Source: Pacificoceanicola onchidii
Lineage (GTDB): Bacteria; Pseudomonadota; Alphaproteobacteria; Rhodobacterales; Rhodobacteraceae
Direction: 5' to 3'
NCBI RefSeq assembly: GCF_004804335.1
Contig: NZ_SRXY01000002.1
Span: 562,666 to 626,665 of the forward strand
DNA length: 64,000 nt
The translations under genes were made by a program, and so were the position numbers. Of this stretch, positions 30,565 to 39,220 are shown in pieces (the first letter of the stretch is position 1; each line of letters opens with the position of its first letter). The notes below the pieces were generated by a model. The model ran no database searches and had not been told where the DNA came from. It was given only the letters and a program-made list of their open reading frames with translations.

Positions 30565-31965
30565 ATGGCCCCCCAGAAACTCTACGCCGGTGCCAAGCTC
30601 CGCGACGTGCGCAGCCGCCTTGGCGTCACGCAAAAGGAATTTGCGGCCAAGCTGGGCGTCTCCCTGCCCTACCTGAACCAGATGGAAAACAACAACCGCC
30701 CGGTCTCGACCACGGTGGTGCTGGCGCTGGCGCAGGAGTTCGGCTTTGACGTCACCGAACTGGGACAGGGCGACAGCGAACGGCTGGTCTCGGACATGCG
30801 TGAAGCGCTGGCCGATCCGATCTTTGCCGAAGCCGCGCCGCAACTGGCGGACCTGCGCCTGACCGCCTCCAACGCGCCTGCGCTGGCTCGTGCGTTCCTC
30901 TCGCTGCACCGCGCTTACAGGCAAACCCATGAACGGCTCGCCTCTCTGGACGAGGCTCTGGGGCGCGAGGGCGCGCAGCTTCAGCCCTCGCCCTGGGAAG
31001 AGGTGCGCGACTTCTTCCACTATTGCGACAACTACATCGACGCGGTGGACCGCGCCGCCGAACATTTCGCCCAACTCCGCGACGGCGAGACAAGCATCGC
31101 CCAGGCGGCCACCAACCGGCTCGCCCGCTCCGGCATCACCGTGCGCAAGGCCCGCGAAGCGCCGCTGCGCAGCTTTGACAGCGAACGGCAGGAACTGACG
31201 CTCTCCTCGCTCACCCCGCCGGAAACCCAGACCTTCCAGTTGCTCGTACAGGTCGCGCTGCTGCGCCAGAACCAACTGCTCGACGCCACGCTCGACCTGG
31301 CCCGCTTCCAATCGGACGAAGCGCGCGGCATCGCCAAACTGGGGCTAGCGAATTATTTTGCCGGGGCGGCCATGATGCCCTACTCCGCCTTCCATGCCGC
31401 CGCGCAGGAAACCCGGCACGATCTCGAACTGCTGGCTGCGCGCTTCGGCTCCTCCATCGAACAGGTCGCACACCGGCTCTCCACCCTGCAAAGACCCGGC
31501 GAAAAAGGCGTGCCTTTCTTCTTTGTCCGCGTCGATCAGGCCGGTACAATCACCAAACGCCACAGCGCCACGCGGCTGCAATTCGCCCGCTTCGGCGGGG
31601 CCTGCCCTCTGTGGAACGTGCACCGTGCGTTTGAAACGCCCGGACGCTTCCTGCGGCAACTGGCGGAAACACCGGACGGCGTGCGATACATCTCTCTCGC
31701 CATCGACGTGAGCAAAACCGGCGGCCACTTCGGCGCGCCCCGCCGCCGCTATGCCATCGCCCTGGGCTGCGAAGTGCGCCACGGCGCGGGGCTGGTCTAC
31801 GCCGATGACCTCGACTTCACCCGCGCTTCCGCCTTCGAGCCCATCGGCATCTCCTGCCGCATCTGCGAGCGCGAAAACTGCCACCAGCGCTCGGTTCCAC
31901 CGCTGGAAAAACGCCTTTCCATCGACCCCGCCCGGCGCGACACGCTGCCCTATCGCCTAGACTAG
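30565..31965 (+). CDS. pccR: ScfR-family short-chain acyl-CoA regulator, PccR type
   Basis: 466 aa from ATG 30565. N-terminal XRE helix-turn-helix (KLRDVRSRLGVTQKEFAAKLGVSLPYLNQMENNNRPVS in the first 45 residues), a central IrrE-like DUF955 remnant and the C-terminal DUF2083 domain with the cysteine cluster C431-x2-C434-x4-C439 (SCRICERENCHQRS). ScfR proteins (PccR, MccR, RamB) sense short-chain acyl-CoAs and control propionate or acetate genes. Adjacency to pccB and the repeats in front of pccB support the PccR assignment. Gene order MFS then pccR, 52 nt apart. Confidence 0.9.
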   Translation: MAPQKLYAGAKLRDVRSRLGVTQKEFAAKLGVSLPYLNQMENNNRPVSTTVVLALAQEFGFDVTELGQGDSERLVSDMREALADPIFAEAAPQLADLRLTASNAPALARAFLSLHRAYRQTHERLASLDEALGREGAQLQPSPWEEVRDFFHYCDNYIDAVDRAAEHFAQLRDGETSIAQAATNRLARSGITVRKAREAPLRSFDSERQELTLSSLTPPETQTFQLLVQVALLRQNQLLDATLDLARFQSDEARGIAKLGLANYFAGAAMMPYSAFHAAAQETRHDLELLAARFGSSIEQVAHRLSTLQRPGEKGVPFFFVRVDQAGTITKRHSATRLQFARFGGACPLWNVHRAFETPGRFLRQLAETPDGVRYISLAIDVSKTGGHFGAPRRRYAIALGCEVRHGAGLVYADDLDFTRASAFEPIGISCRICERENCHQRSVPPLEKRLSIDPARRDTLPYRLD

Positions 31966-31967
31966 GG

Positions 31968-31991
31968 AAAATTTTGCCGGAACAAAATTTT
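31968..31991 (+). terminator. Hairpin terminator after pccR
   Basis: AAAATTTTG (31968-31976) pairs with CAAAATTTT (31983-31991) around a CCGGAA loop and is followed by TT, two bases after the stop codon. It is AT-rich and may act together with the GC-rich repeat that follows at 32000-32049. Confidence 0.6.
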
Positions 31992-31999
31992 TGATTTGG

Positions 32000-32049
32000 G
32001 GCCAGCCCCGGCCTGCGGCCTCCCCGGGATATTGGTGGCACAAAGAAGC
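32000..32049. repeat. Dispersed repeat, family 2 (single arm)
   Basis: GGGCCAGCCCC-type hairpin then CCCCGGGATATTGGTGGCAC and AAAGAAGC. The second part aligns with both arms of the inverted repeat at 37640-37711 (CCCCGAGGTATTT ... CCCAAAGAAAC), so it is a diverged copy of the same intergenic sequence. It lies between convergent pccR and the amidase. Confidence 0.6.
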
Positions 32050-32064
32050 ACAGCCGCGCCCCAA

Positions 32065-32739
32065 TCACGCTGGCGCAGGCCAGCGCCGTGCCAGATCGGC
32101 CATGACCGCGCGGTCGGCTTCATTCAGCGGCCCGGATGCGCCGGGGCAGAAGCGCATGCGGAAGGCCGACAGCAGAGCATCCTCCTGCCCCGGCTTCCAG
32201 CCGTAGCCAAAGCGGCGTGCGTCCGCCTCGAAATCCCCGGGCGCGGAGCGGCCCGGCCAGATCGACAGCTCTTGCCGTGCGAGCCGGTTCCAGTCAAAGC
32301 GCGGGCCGGGGTCGATCTTGCGGCCGATCGCCATGTCGGAATGCCCCAGAACCGCCTCCGGCGTGAGGTTCCAGCGCGTGAAGATGCCGCGCAGAAGCGT
32401 CTCGACCCGTGCCATCTGCGGCTCCGGGAACGGGTGAAACCCCGTGTTGGCAATCTCGATGCCGATGGAGCGGGAGTTGACGTCTGCGCGTCCTTGCCAG
32501 GATCCGGCGCCCGCATGCCAGGCGCGCCTGCCTTCGCAGACCAGTTGCCAGAGCCGTCCGTCCTCGGCGACCACGTAATGGGCCGACACCTGTGCTTCGG
32601 GATTGCACAGCCAGTCGCGCGCCGCTTCGGCGCTTTTCATCGCCGTGTAATGCAAAACGACCAGCGAGGGGGTCTGCCCCCCGCGCCGGTCGCCGCAATT
32701 CTCCGAAGGCCATGCTACGGCCCCCGCATCCCCGATCAT
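32065..32739 (-). CDS. N-acetylmuramoyl-L-alanine amidase, AmpD-like
   Basis: 224 aa from ATG 32739. Amidase_2 fold: SLVVLHYTAM with zinc ligand H30, AHYVVAEDGRLWQLV, AWHAGAGSW, and GHSDMAIGRKIDPGPRFDW with H133 and D143 completing the site. No signal peptide, so it acts in the cytoplasm on imported anhydro-muropeptides (peptidoglycan recycling). The C-terminal 60 residues (DARRFGYG..ALLSAFRMRFCPG) resemble the peptidoglycan-binding tail of the AmiD group. One base separates it from the upstream lipoprotein stop. Confidence 0.9.
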   Translation of the reverse strand: MIGDAGAVAWPSENCGDRRGGQTPSLVVLHYTAMKSAEAARDWLCNPEAQVSAHYVVAEDGRLWQLVCEGRRAWHAGAGSWQGRADVNSRSIGIEIANTGFHPFPEPQMARVETLLRGIFTRWNLTPEAVLGHSDMAIGRKIDPGPRFDWNRLARQELSIWPGRSAPGDFEADARRFGYGWKPGQEDALLSAFRMRFCPGASGPLNEADRAVMADLARRWPAPA

Positions 32740-32740
32740 C

Positions 32741-33409
32741 TCAGCCGTTCCGTGCCGCGCGGAAAGGGGCCGGATCCCATGTGCAGGCAAAGCCGTCGCC
32801 ATCCGGATCCATGCCCTTGCGGTCCTTTTCCGGACCGCCCAGCGCGAGGAAGTCTTCCTGCGCCAGATCGGCGGAGGTGTAATCACCGCAGGCCCGGTTG
32901 TACTTGGCCTCGGCGCGGAACTTGCTGCGTTTGTAGAGCGCCGCGCCTTTCGGGTTGGTCGTGCGCAGCGCGTATTCGACGATGTTCGGGCGGTTGGTGC
33001 CCGGGCGGGTCGGCAGTTCGGTCGGCTCGATCACCTGGAACTGTGCGCGGTTCTGCGCAATCAGCGCCGCGTCCGCGTCGATGTCCCGCTCGGCAGAGAC
33101 CGCGTCGAAGTCGTTCTCGTCCGAGATCCCCACCGCGTTGCTCACCGATTGCGGCGCGGGGCCGATCTCGCCGGTCACCGCCGCGTCGTTGTTCAAAGGC
33201 TGAGCGCGCACATCCACAGGCCCCGGCACGGTTGTCGGTCGCGTGCCATCGCTCAGCGCCGAGTCCCGTTCCGCTTCGTATTCCGAGTAGTCGCTGAACC
33301 CGACGCCGCGCCCGCTGTCCACAACGCCCGCGCCGCTGTCCGGGACACGCGGCGCGCAGCCTGCAACGACAACAGCCACCGCCAGCCCGATGATAACCTT
33401 CCGCTTCAT
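32741..33409 (-). CDS. Excalibur-domain lipoprotein
   Basis: 222 aa from ATG 33409 (AGAGGCAG site). Lipoprotein signal MKRKVIIGLAVAVVVAGC (Cys18). A long low-complexity acidic middle region leads to a C-terminal excalibur-type calcium-binding motif, NRACGDYTSADLAQEDF then GMDPDGDGFACTWDP with paired cysteines. It is envelope-anchored, possibly wall-interacting. It is in tandem with the amidase (TGA-g-ATG), which fits a cell-wall role. Confidence 0.88.
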   Translation of the reverse strand: MKRKVIIGLAVAVVVAGCAPRVPDSGAGVVDSGRGVGFSDYSEYEAERDSALSDGTRPTTVPGPVDVRAQPLNNDAAVTGEIGPAPQSVSNAVGISDENDFDAVSAERDIDADAALIAQNRAQFQVIEPTELPTRPGTNRPNIVEYALRTTNPKGAALYKRSKFRAEAKYNRACGDYTSADLAQEDFLALGGPEKDRKGMDPDGDGFACTWDPAPFRAARNG

Positions 33410-33441
33410 TACTCTGCCTCTAAGTTTGGTTAACGCGCGGC

Positions 33442-34929
33442 TTACCACCATTTCCCGGGTTTGGCCACAAAACCGGCCGCCTGCTCAAGCGCATAGGCGG
33501 TATTCAGCAGATCACCCTCTTCCCACGGGCGGCCAATCAGTTGCAGACCCAAAGGCAGCCCCTGCTTGTCTACACCCGCCGGAATGGCGATGCCGGGAAG
33601 GCCCGCAAGGTTCACGGTGACGGTAAAGACGTCGTTGAGGTACATCTTGACCGGATCGGCGTCTTCCATCTCGCCAAGACCAAAGGCGGCAGAGGGCGTG
33701 GCCGGGGTCAGGATCGCGTCAACACCTGCGGCGAAGACATCCTCGAAGTCTTTCTTGATCAGCGTCCGCACCTTGCGCGCGCGGTTATAGTAGGCGTCAT
33801 AGAAACCCGCCGAGAGCACATAGGTGCCGACCATCACGCGGCGCTGCACCTCGTGGCCAAAACCTTCGGCGCGGGTCTTTTCGTACATCTCGGTGATGCC
33901 GTCGCCGGCGCTCAGCGTCGCGCGGTGACCATAACGCACCCCGTCATAACGCGCGAGGTTCGAAGACGCCTCGGCAGGCGCAATCACGTAGTAGGCGGGC
34001 AAAGCGTATTTCGTGTGCGGCAGGGAAATGTCGACGATATTCGCGCCTGCGTCCTGCAACATCTTGCGGCCTTCGGCCCAGAGCGCCTCGATTTCTTCGG
34101 GCATGCCATCCATATGATATTCCTTGGGAATACCGATGGTCTTGCCCTTGATGTCGCCGGTCAGCATGGCTTCGAAGTTCGGCACGGCCAGATCGGCGGA
34201 GGTGCTGTCCTTCGGGTCATGGCCGCACATGGCTTCGAGCATGATCGCCGCGTCGCGCACGTCCTTGGTCATCGGACCAGCCTGATCGAGCGAGGAGGCA
34301 AAGGCCACGATACCCCAGCGCGAGCAGCGCCCGTAGGTCGGCTTGATGCCGGTAATGCCGGTGAAGGCGGCGGGCTGGCGGATCGAGCCGCCGGTGTCGG
34401 TGCCCGTAGCCGCAAGGCACAGGTCCGCAGATACCGCAGAAGCCGAGCCACCCGAGGAGCCGCCGGGCGTAAGCGCCGCATCGTCATTGCCGCGACGCCA
34501 CGGGTTCACCGCATTGCCGTAGCAGGAGGTCTCGTTCGACGAGCCCATGGCGAACTCGTCCATGTTCAGCTTGCCGAGCATGACTGCGCCCGCATCAAAG
34601 AGCTGCGTCGTGACGGTGCTCTCATACTCGGGCTTGAAGCCGCCAAGGATGTTCGACGCCGCCTGCGACGGCACGCCCTTGGTGCAGAACAGATCCTTGA
34701 TGCCCAGCGGGATGCCGCACATGGCGGGCGCATCGCCTGCCTTGATCCGCGCGTCCGCCGCGGCGGCCTGTTCGCGGGCAATCTCCGGCGTGTTGTGCAC
34801 AAAAGCGTTCAGAGCGCCTGCGCCCTCGATGGCCGTCAGGCAAGCCTCGGTCAACTCTGCTGAGGTCACGTTACCCTTGCGCAGCGCGTCGCGGGCTTCG
34901 GCGATTTTCATGCTTGTAAGATCTGTCAT
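33442..34929 (-). CDS. gatA: Glutamyl-tRNA(Gln) amidotransferase subunit A
   Basis: 495 aa. Amidase-signature enzyme that releases ammonia from glutamine for transamidation of Glu-tRNA(Gln) and Asp-tRNA(Asn). The Ser-cisSer-Lys triad is visible: K78 ([11 protein letters not shown]), S158 ([13 protein letters not shown]) and S182 ([11 protein letters not shown]). ATG 34929 overlaps the gatC stop (TGATG), so the two are coupled; GTG 34932 is the weaker alternative. gatB is not in the window. Confidence 0.97.
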   Translation of the reverse strand: MTDLTSMKIAEARDALRKGNVTSAELTEACLTAIEGAGALNAFVHNTPEIAREQAAAADARIKAGDAPAMCGIPLGIKDLFCTKGVPSQAASNILGGFKPEYESTVTTQLFDAGAVMLGKLNMDEFAMGSSNETSCYGNAVNPWRRGNDDAALTPGGSSGGSASAVSADLCLAATGTDTGGSIRQPAAFTGITGIKPTYGRCSRWGIVAFASSLDQAGPMTKDVRDAAIMLEAMCGHDPKDSTSADLAVPNFEAMLTGDIKGKTIGIPKEYHMDGMPEEIEALWAEGRKMLQDAGANIVDISLPHTKYALPAYYVIAPAEASSNLARYDGVRYGHRATLSAGDGITEMYEKTRAEGFGHEVQRRVMVGTYVLSAGFYDAYYNRARKVRTLIKKDFEDVFAAGVDAILTPATPSAAFGLGEMEDADPVKMYLNDVFTVTVNLAGLPGIAIPAGVDKQGLPLGLQLIGRPWEEGDLLNTAYALEQAAGFVAKPGKWW

Positions 34930-35216
34930 CACTCAACCACCTTCGGAACCGCAAAGAAGCCTTCACGCGCATCGGGCGCGTTTTTCAGGATCTTGTCCTG
35001 CTGATCGCCATCGGTGACGCCATCAACCCGGCGCTTGAGGCGCATCGGGGTGACAGAGGTCATCGGCTCGACACCCTCCACGTCCACCTCGTTGAGCTGT
35101 TCAATGAACCCGAGGATGGTGTTGAATTCCTCGGCCAGCGCGGGCAGCGCGTCGTCTTCCACCTTGATCCGCGCCAGCTTGGCAACACGCGCGGCGGTAT
35201 CCTTGTCGATCGACAT
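34929..35216 (-). CDS. gatC: Glutamyl-tRNA(Gln) amidotransferase subunit C
   Basis: 95 aa, usual length for the small scaffold subunit: [52 protein letters not shown]. It wraps around GatA and stabilises the GatCAB complex. AAAGAGG precedes the ATG; the stop overlaps the gatA start. Confidence 0.96.
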   Translation of the reverse strand: MSIDKDTAARVAKLARIKVEDDALPALAEEFNTILGFIEQLNEVDVEGVEPMTSVTPMRLKRRVDGVTDGDQQDKILKNAPDAREGFFAVPKVVE

Positions 35217-35323
35217 GGGGCAAGCCTCTTTCGATTGGGTTTGACAGGCGCTTTACCGCTCCGCGCGGGGCGCTGCAAGCGCCGGGTCAGGTTTGGCTTG
35301 CGCAAAGGGGCATTTGGTGAAAT

Positions 35324-35339
35324 ACTAAACATGTTAAGT
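35324..35339. promoter_or_regulatory. 16-bp palindrome between gatC and the decarboxylase
   Basis: ACTAAACATGTTAAGT is a near-perfect inverted repeat around AACATGTT in the AT-rich part of the 194-nt divergent gap, 72 nt before the decarboxylase start. Position and symmetry fit a dimeric repressor or activator site; the regulator is unknown. Confidence 0.4.
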
Positions 35340-35410
35340 AAATTTGTGTACAAACCGGGTGCGCACCGGATCCGCAGATGATCCGGGGCAAAAATATCGA
35401 GGGATTCGCC

Positions 35411-36823
35411 ATGAACTGGGATGAATTTGCCGATTGGGGCGGGAAGATCGCGGCGCGTGGGGCCGCGTATCACAAGACATTGCGCGAGCGCCCGGTGCGC
35501 TCCCCTGTCAAACCCGGCGAGATCATCGCGCAACTGCCCGAAACGCCCCCCGAAGGCGGCTGCGACATGGCCGAGATCCTTGAGGATTTCGAGCGCATCG
35601 TCATGCCCGGCCTGACCCATTGGCAGCACCCGCGCTTCTTTGCCTATTTCCCGGCCAATGCCGCTCCGCCTTCGATGCTGGCGGAGTTCATGGTGACCAC
35701 CCTCGCCCCGCAATGCATGCTCTGGCAGACTTCCCCCGCCGCCGCCGAAATGGAAGAGCGGATGCTCGATTGGCTGCGCCTATCCATCGGACTGCCGGAG
35801 GGGTTTCAGGGCGTCATTCAGGACAGCGCCAGCAGCGCCACGCTCGCCGCCGTGCTGGTCATGCGCGAACGCGCGCTGAAATGGGAAGGCAATGTCCGTG
35901 GCCTCAGCGGCGGGCCAACCCCGCGTATCTATTGCTCCTCTGGAGTCCACACCTCGATTGACCGCGCCATCTGGGTTGCAGGGATCGGGCAGGACAACCT
36001 GATCAAGATCCCCGCCAAACCGGGCGATCCGAACCGCGCTCTGGATACGGACGCGCTGGCGGCGCAAATCCGCGAAGACCGCGCAAACGGCCTGCTCCCT
36101 GCCGGGATCATCGGCGCGACGGGAGGCACCTCCGTGGGGGCTTCCGACGACATCGCGGCGCTGGCGCGGATTGCAGGGGACGAGGACCTCTATTTGCATG
36201 TGGACGCAGCATGGGCGGGCGCGGCGATGATCTGCCCGGAGTTCCGTGACCTTTGGGACGGTGTTGAACAAGCGGATTCCGTTGTCTTCAACCCGCACAA
36301 ATGGCTTGGCGCGCAGTTCGACTGCTCCGCCCATTTCATCCGCGATCCGGACGCCCTGCGCCAGACACTCGCCATCCGGCCCGAGTATCTCAAGACCCAG
36401 ACCGATGGCGCATTCAACGACTACTCCGAATGGTCCGTGCCCCTTGGCCGTCGCTTCCGCGCGCTCAAGCTCTGGTTCCTGATCCGCAGCTATGGCCTTT
36501 CCGGCCTGCGCGAGATGATCCGCAACCACGTCACCTGGTCCCTCGCCTTGTGCAACAAACTGCGCGGTCATTCGGAGATCGAGATCACCTCCGAGCCGAT
36601 CCTGTCGCTGTTTTCCTTCAGGCCCAAGGGCTGGAGCGATGACGCGGTGCTGAGCCTCGTGGAGGCGATCAACACGGACGGACGCATCTACCTGACGCAG
36701 ACCAATCTCGATGGCCAGATCGTGATCCGCTTCCAGGCGGGCAGCTTTGGTATGGAAGAGGCGGACGCCGAAATGGCCTACCTGACCATCCTTGAGATGA
36801 TCCGCAAAACGGACGCCGGCTGA
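35411..36823 (+). CDS. PLP-dependent aromatic-L-amino-acid decarboxylase-like enzyme (group II)
   Basis: 470 aa from ATG 35411 (GAGGGA site). Group II decarboxylase: PGLTHWQHPRFFAYFPANAA (66-85) is the aromatic-decarboxylase substrate loop, H180 stacks on PLP (SSGVHTS), D265 (YLHVDAAWAG) binds the pyridine nitrogen and K297 in NPHKWLG forms the Schiff base. Likely products are aromatic amines such as tryptamine, phenethylamine or tyramine; substrate choice cannot be read. It stands alone behind a palindromic putative operator. Confidence 0.92.
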   Translation: MNWDEFADWGGKIAARGAAYHKTLRERPVRSPVKPGEIIAQLPETPPEGGCDMAEILEDFERIVMPGLTHWQHPRFFAYFPANAAPPSMLAEFMVTTLAPQCMLWQTSPAAAEMEERMLDWLRLSIGLPEGFQGVIQDSASSATLAAVLVMRERALKWEGNVRGLSGGPTPRIYCSSGVHTSIDRAIWVAGIGQDNLIKIPAKPGDPNRALDTDALAAQIREDRANGLLPAGIIGATGGTSVGASDDIAALARIAGDEDLYLHVDAAWAGAAMICPEFRDLWDGVEQADSVVFNPHKWLGAQFDCSAHFIRDPDALRQTLAIRPEYLKTQTDGAFNDYSEWSVPLGRRFRALKLWFLIRSYGLSGLREMIRNHVTWSLALCNKLRGHSEIEITSEPILSLFSFRPKGWSDDAVLSLVEAINTDGRIYLTQTNLDGQIVIRFQAGSFGMEEADAEMAYLTILEMIRKTDAG

Positions 36824-36885
36824 GGCCTTTTCAGTCCGGAAAACTTGGCTACTCTGGGCAGATCACAGCGCTCAGGGAGGCACCT

Positions 36886-37578
36886 ATGAACATCATCTGG
36901 CTCGGCCACGGCTCATTCCGCATCGAAACCGGCGATCAGGTCCTGCTGATCGACCCATGGATCAACGGCAACCCGATGATGGAAGGCCAGGACACCGCGG
37001 CCGCCATCGCCGGGGCGACGCAAATCCTAGTCACCCATGGGCATTTCGACCACACGCAGGACATCGTCGAGGTCTCCGACCGCACCGGCGCGCCGGTCTC
37101 GTCCATTTACGAACTTGCGCAATACCTCTTTTCGAAGGGCGCAAAGGAAGGCCATGCCTTCAACAAGGGCGGGCAAGTCCGCTTTGGCGATGTGACGGTG
37201 GACATGGTCCCGGCCTCGCACTCTTCGTCGATCGTCGAAGACGGGCGCGGCGTCTACATGGGCGCCGAGATCGGCTACGTGATCCGCGGAAACGGCAAGA
37301 CGCTCTACTTCTCAGGCGACACCACGGTGATGGCGGACATGGGCTGGATCGGGGACTACTACAAGCCGGACATCGGCATCCTGTCGGCAGGCGGGTATTA
37401 CACGATGGACATGAAACTGGCGGCCTATGCGGCGAAAACCTATTTCAATTTCAAAACCGTGATCCCCTGCCACTACCGCACCTTCCCGGCGCTTGAACAA
37501 TCGGCAGAGAAACTCGCCTCGGGCCTGCCCGGTCTCGACGTGATCGAGCCTCAGGTTATGGAGCCGATCCGCCTTTGA
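36886..37578 (+). CDS. UPF0173 metal-dependent hydrolase (MBL fold)
   Basis: 230 aa, family length. Metallo-beta-lactamase motif HGHFDHTQD with H51, H53, D55 and H56, preceded by MNIIWLGHGSFRIETG typical of UPF0173; FSGDTTVMADMGWIGDYY and VIPCHYRTFPAL supply the remaining ligands. Cytoplasmic; physiological substrate unknown. GGGAGG precedes the ATG. It follows the decarboxylase by 62 nt and could be co-transcribed. Confidence 0.9.
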   Translation: MNIIWLGHGSFRIETGDQVLLIDPWINGNPMMEGQDTAAAIAGATQILVTHGHFDHTQDIVEVSDRTGAPVSSIYELAQYLFSKGAKEGHAFNKGGQVRFGDVTVDMVPASHSSSIVEDGRGVYMGAEIGYVIRGNGKTLYFSGDTTVMADMGWIGDYYKPDIGILSAGGYYTMDMKLAAYAAKTYFNFKTVIPCHYRTFPALEQSAEKLASGLPGLDVIEPQVMEPIRL

Positions 37579-37639
37579 CCGCAGAAAAATTTCACGGAGA
37601 AATATTGGTTGGGGCTCCGCCCCGCCGCCGTTGGCGGCT

Positions 37640-37711
37640 CCCCGAGGTATTTGAAGCCCAAAGAAACACGAGACGCGCCCTGGTTTCTTTGGGCCCCAAA
37701 ATACCTCGGGG
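37640..37711. repeat. Long inverted repeat between convergent genes (dispersed repeat family 2; bidirectional terminator)
   Basis: The left arm 37640-37667 (CCCCGAGGTATTT...CCCAAAGAAAC) is the near-exact reverse complement of the right arm 37683-37711 (GTTTCTTTGGG...ATACCTCGGGG), separated by 15 nt. Further GC-rich hairpins flank it (GGGGCTCCGCCCC at 37612-37624, GGGGGCAGCGCCCCC at 37725-37739). It lies between the convergent stops at 37578 and 37749, where a strong bidirectional terminator is expected. A diverged arm recurs at 32021-32049. Confidence 0.8.
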
Positions 37712-37748
37712 GAGTCCAAAGGACGGGGGCAGCGCCCCCATCCCTGCG

Positions 37749-39041
37749 CTACGCTGAAGCTTTGCCCAGCGCCTGATCGAGGTCGGCGATCAGGTCGTTT
37801 GCGTCTTCGATCCCGATCGAGATGCGCACCACGTTCGGAGCCGCGCCCGCCGCGATCTGCTGCTCTTCGGTCAGCTGACGGTGGGTGGTCGAGGCCGAGT
37901 GGATCACAAGGCTGCGGGTGTCGCCGAGGTTGGCCACGTGGCTGAAGATCTCCAGCGAGTCCACGAATTTGACGCAGGCGTCATAGCCGCCTTTCAAACC
38001 CACAGTGAACAGCCCGCCTGCGCCGTTCGGGCAGATGCGCGCAACGCGGTCGTTGTAAGGCGAAGAGGCCAGGCCCGCATAGGTGACCTGCTCCACCGCC
38101 GGGTGGTTTTCCAGCCAGCTTGCGACGCGCTTGGCGTTTTCCACGTGGCGCTGCATACGCAAGGACAAGGTTTCGATTCCCATCAGCGTATAATGTGCCG
38201 CCTGCGGGTTCAGCGTCATGCCAAGGTCACGCAGGCCGATGGCGATGCCGTGGAAGGTGAAGGCCAGCGGGCCGAAGGTCTCGTGGAACTTGAGCCCGTG
38301 GTAGGCCGGTTCCGGTGCGGAGAGCGAAGGGAACTTGTCCGAGGCGGACCAGTCGAAGTTGCCCGAGTCCACCACAACGCCGCCTGTCACGGTGCCGTTG
38401 CCCGTCAGGTATTTCGTCATCGAGTGCACCACCAGCGTCGCGCCGTGTTCGATCGGGCGGCACAGGTAAGGCGTCGCCGAGGTGTTGTCGACGATCAGCG
38501 GCAGCCCCGCCGCATCCGCGACCTTGGCCGCTGCGTCGAGGTCTGTGATATAGCCGCCCGGGTTGGCGATGCTTTCGCAGAAGACCGCGCGGGTGTCCTC
38601 GTCAATCGCGGCCGCCACCGCGTCCATATCGTCGAAGTCGACAAATTTGGCGGACCAGCCGAAGCGTTTGATGGTCTGGCTGAACTGGGTGATCGAGCCG
38701 CCGTAGAGGCGCGTCGAGACCACCACGTTGCGCCCCGGTTCCATGATCGGGAACAGTGCCATGATCTGAGCCGCGTGGCCCGAGGAGCAGCAAACCGCGC
38801 CCGCGCCGCCTTCCAGTGTCGCCACGCGTTCCTGCAAAGCCGCAACCGTCGGGTTGGTCAGGCGGGAGTAGATGTAGCCCACTTCCTGCAGGTTGAAGAG
38901 CGCCGCCGCATGTTCGGCGTCCCGGAACACATAGGCCGTGGTCTGGTAGATCGGCACTTGTCGCGCCCCGGTCGCCGGGTCCGGGCGTGCGCCCGCGTGA
39001 ATCTGAAGCGTGTCAAAGCCGAAGCTGGGGCCGTCGGTCAT
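37749..39041 (-). CDS. O-acetylhomoserine sulfhydrylase / aminocarboxypropyltransferase
   Basis: 430 aa from ATG 39041 (GGGAGGATTCC site). Cys/Met-metabolism PLP enzyme of the long OAH type: GFDTLQIHAGARPDPATGARQVPIYQTTAYVF at the N-terminus, YIYSRLTNPTVAALQERVA, and the PLP lysine K210 in VVHSMTKYLTGNGTVTGG; the C-terminus has LGDTRSLVIHSASTTHRQL. It makes homocysteine (or methionine with methanethiol) from O-acetylhomoserine. In a DMSP-using Roseobacter this is a route for reduced sulfur; that link is inference. Confidence 0.94.
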   Translation of the reverse strand: MTDGPSFGFDTLQIHAGARPDPATGARQVPIYQTTAYVFRDAEHAAALFNLQEVGYIYSRLTNPTVAALQERVATLEGGAGAVCCSSGHAAQIMALFPIMEPGRNVVVSTRLYGGSITQFSQTIKRFGWSAKFVDFDDMDAVAAAIDEDTRAVFCESIANPGGYITDLDAAAKVADAAGLPLIVDNTSATPYLCRPIEHGATLVVHSMTKYLTGNGTVTGGVVVDSGNFDWSASDKFPSLSAPEPAYHGLKFHETFGPLAFTFHGIAIGLRDLGMTLNPQAAHYTLMGIETLSLRMQRHVENAKRVASWLENHPAVEQVTYAGLASSPYNDRVARICPNGAGGLFTVGLKGGYDACVKFVDSLEIFSHVANLGDTRSLVIHSASTTHRQLTEEQQIAAGAAPNVVRISIGIEDANDLIADLDQALGKASA

Positions 39042-39220
39042 GGAATCCTCCCGTTTTGTCCTTGCCCTAGGGGTATGCCAATGCGCACCGGGGGGCAATC
39101 GCCCTTTGCGTGTCAGGATTTGCTGCCAAAGTGTTAACCATTCGCCCAGAAGATAAGCGATTGCCGTCACGCCGCCGCCCGATTTGCCCCGGAGAAGGAA
39201 GGAAACCGAGCGGAGCCAAG

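Noticed and set aside
27074..30676. A 1200-codon open frame on the plus strand
   Set aside because: It is antisense to pccB and out of frame with the MFS gene; pccB has full motifs and codon pattern. Long shadow frames are common at this GC content.
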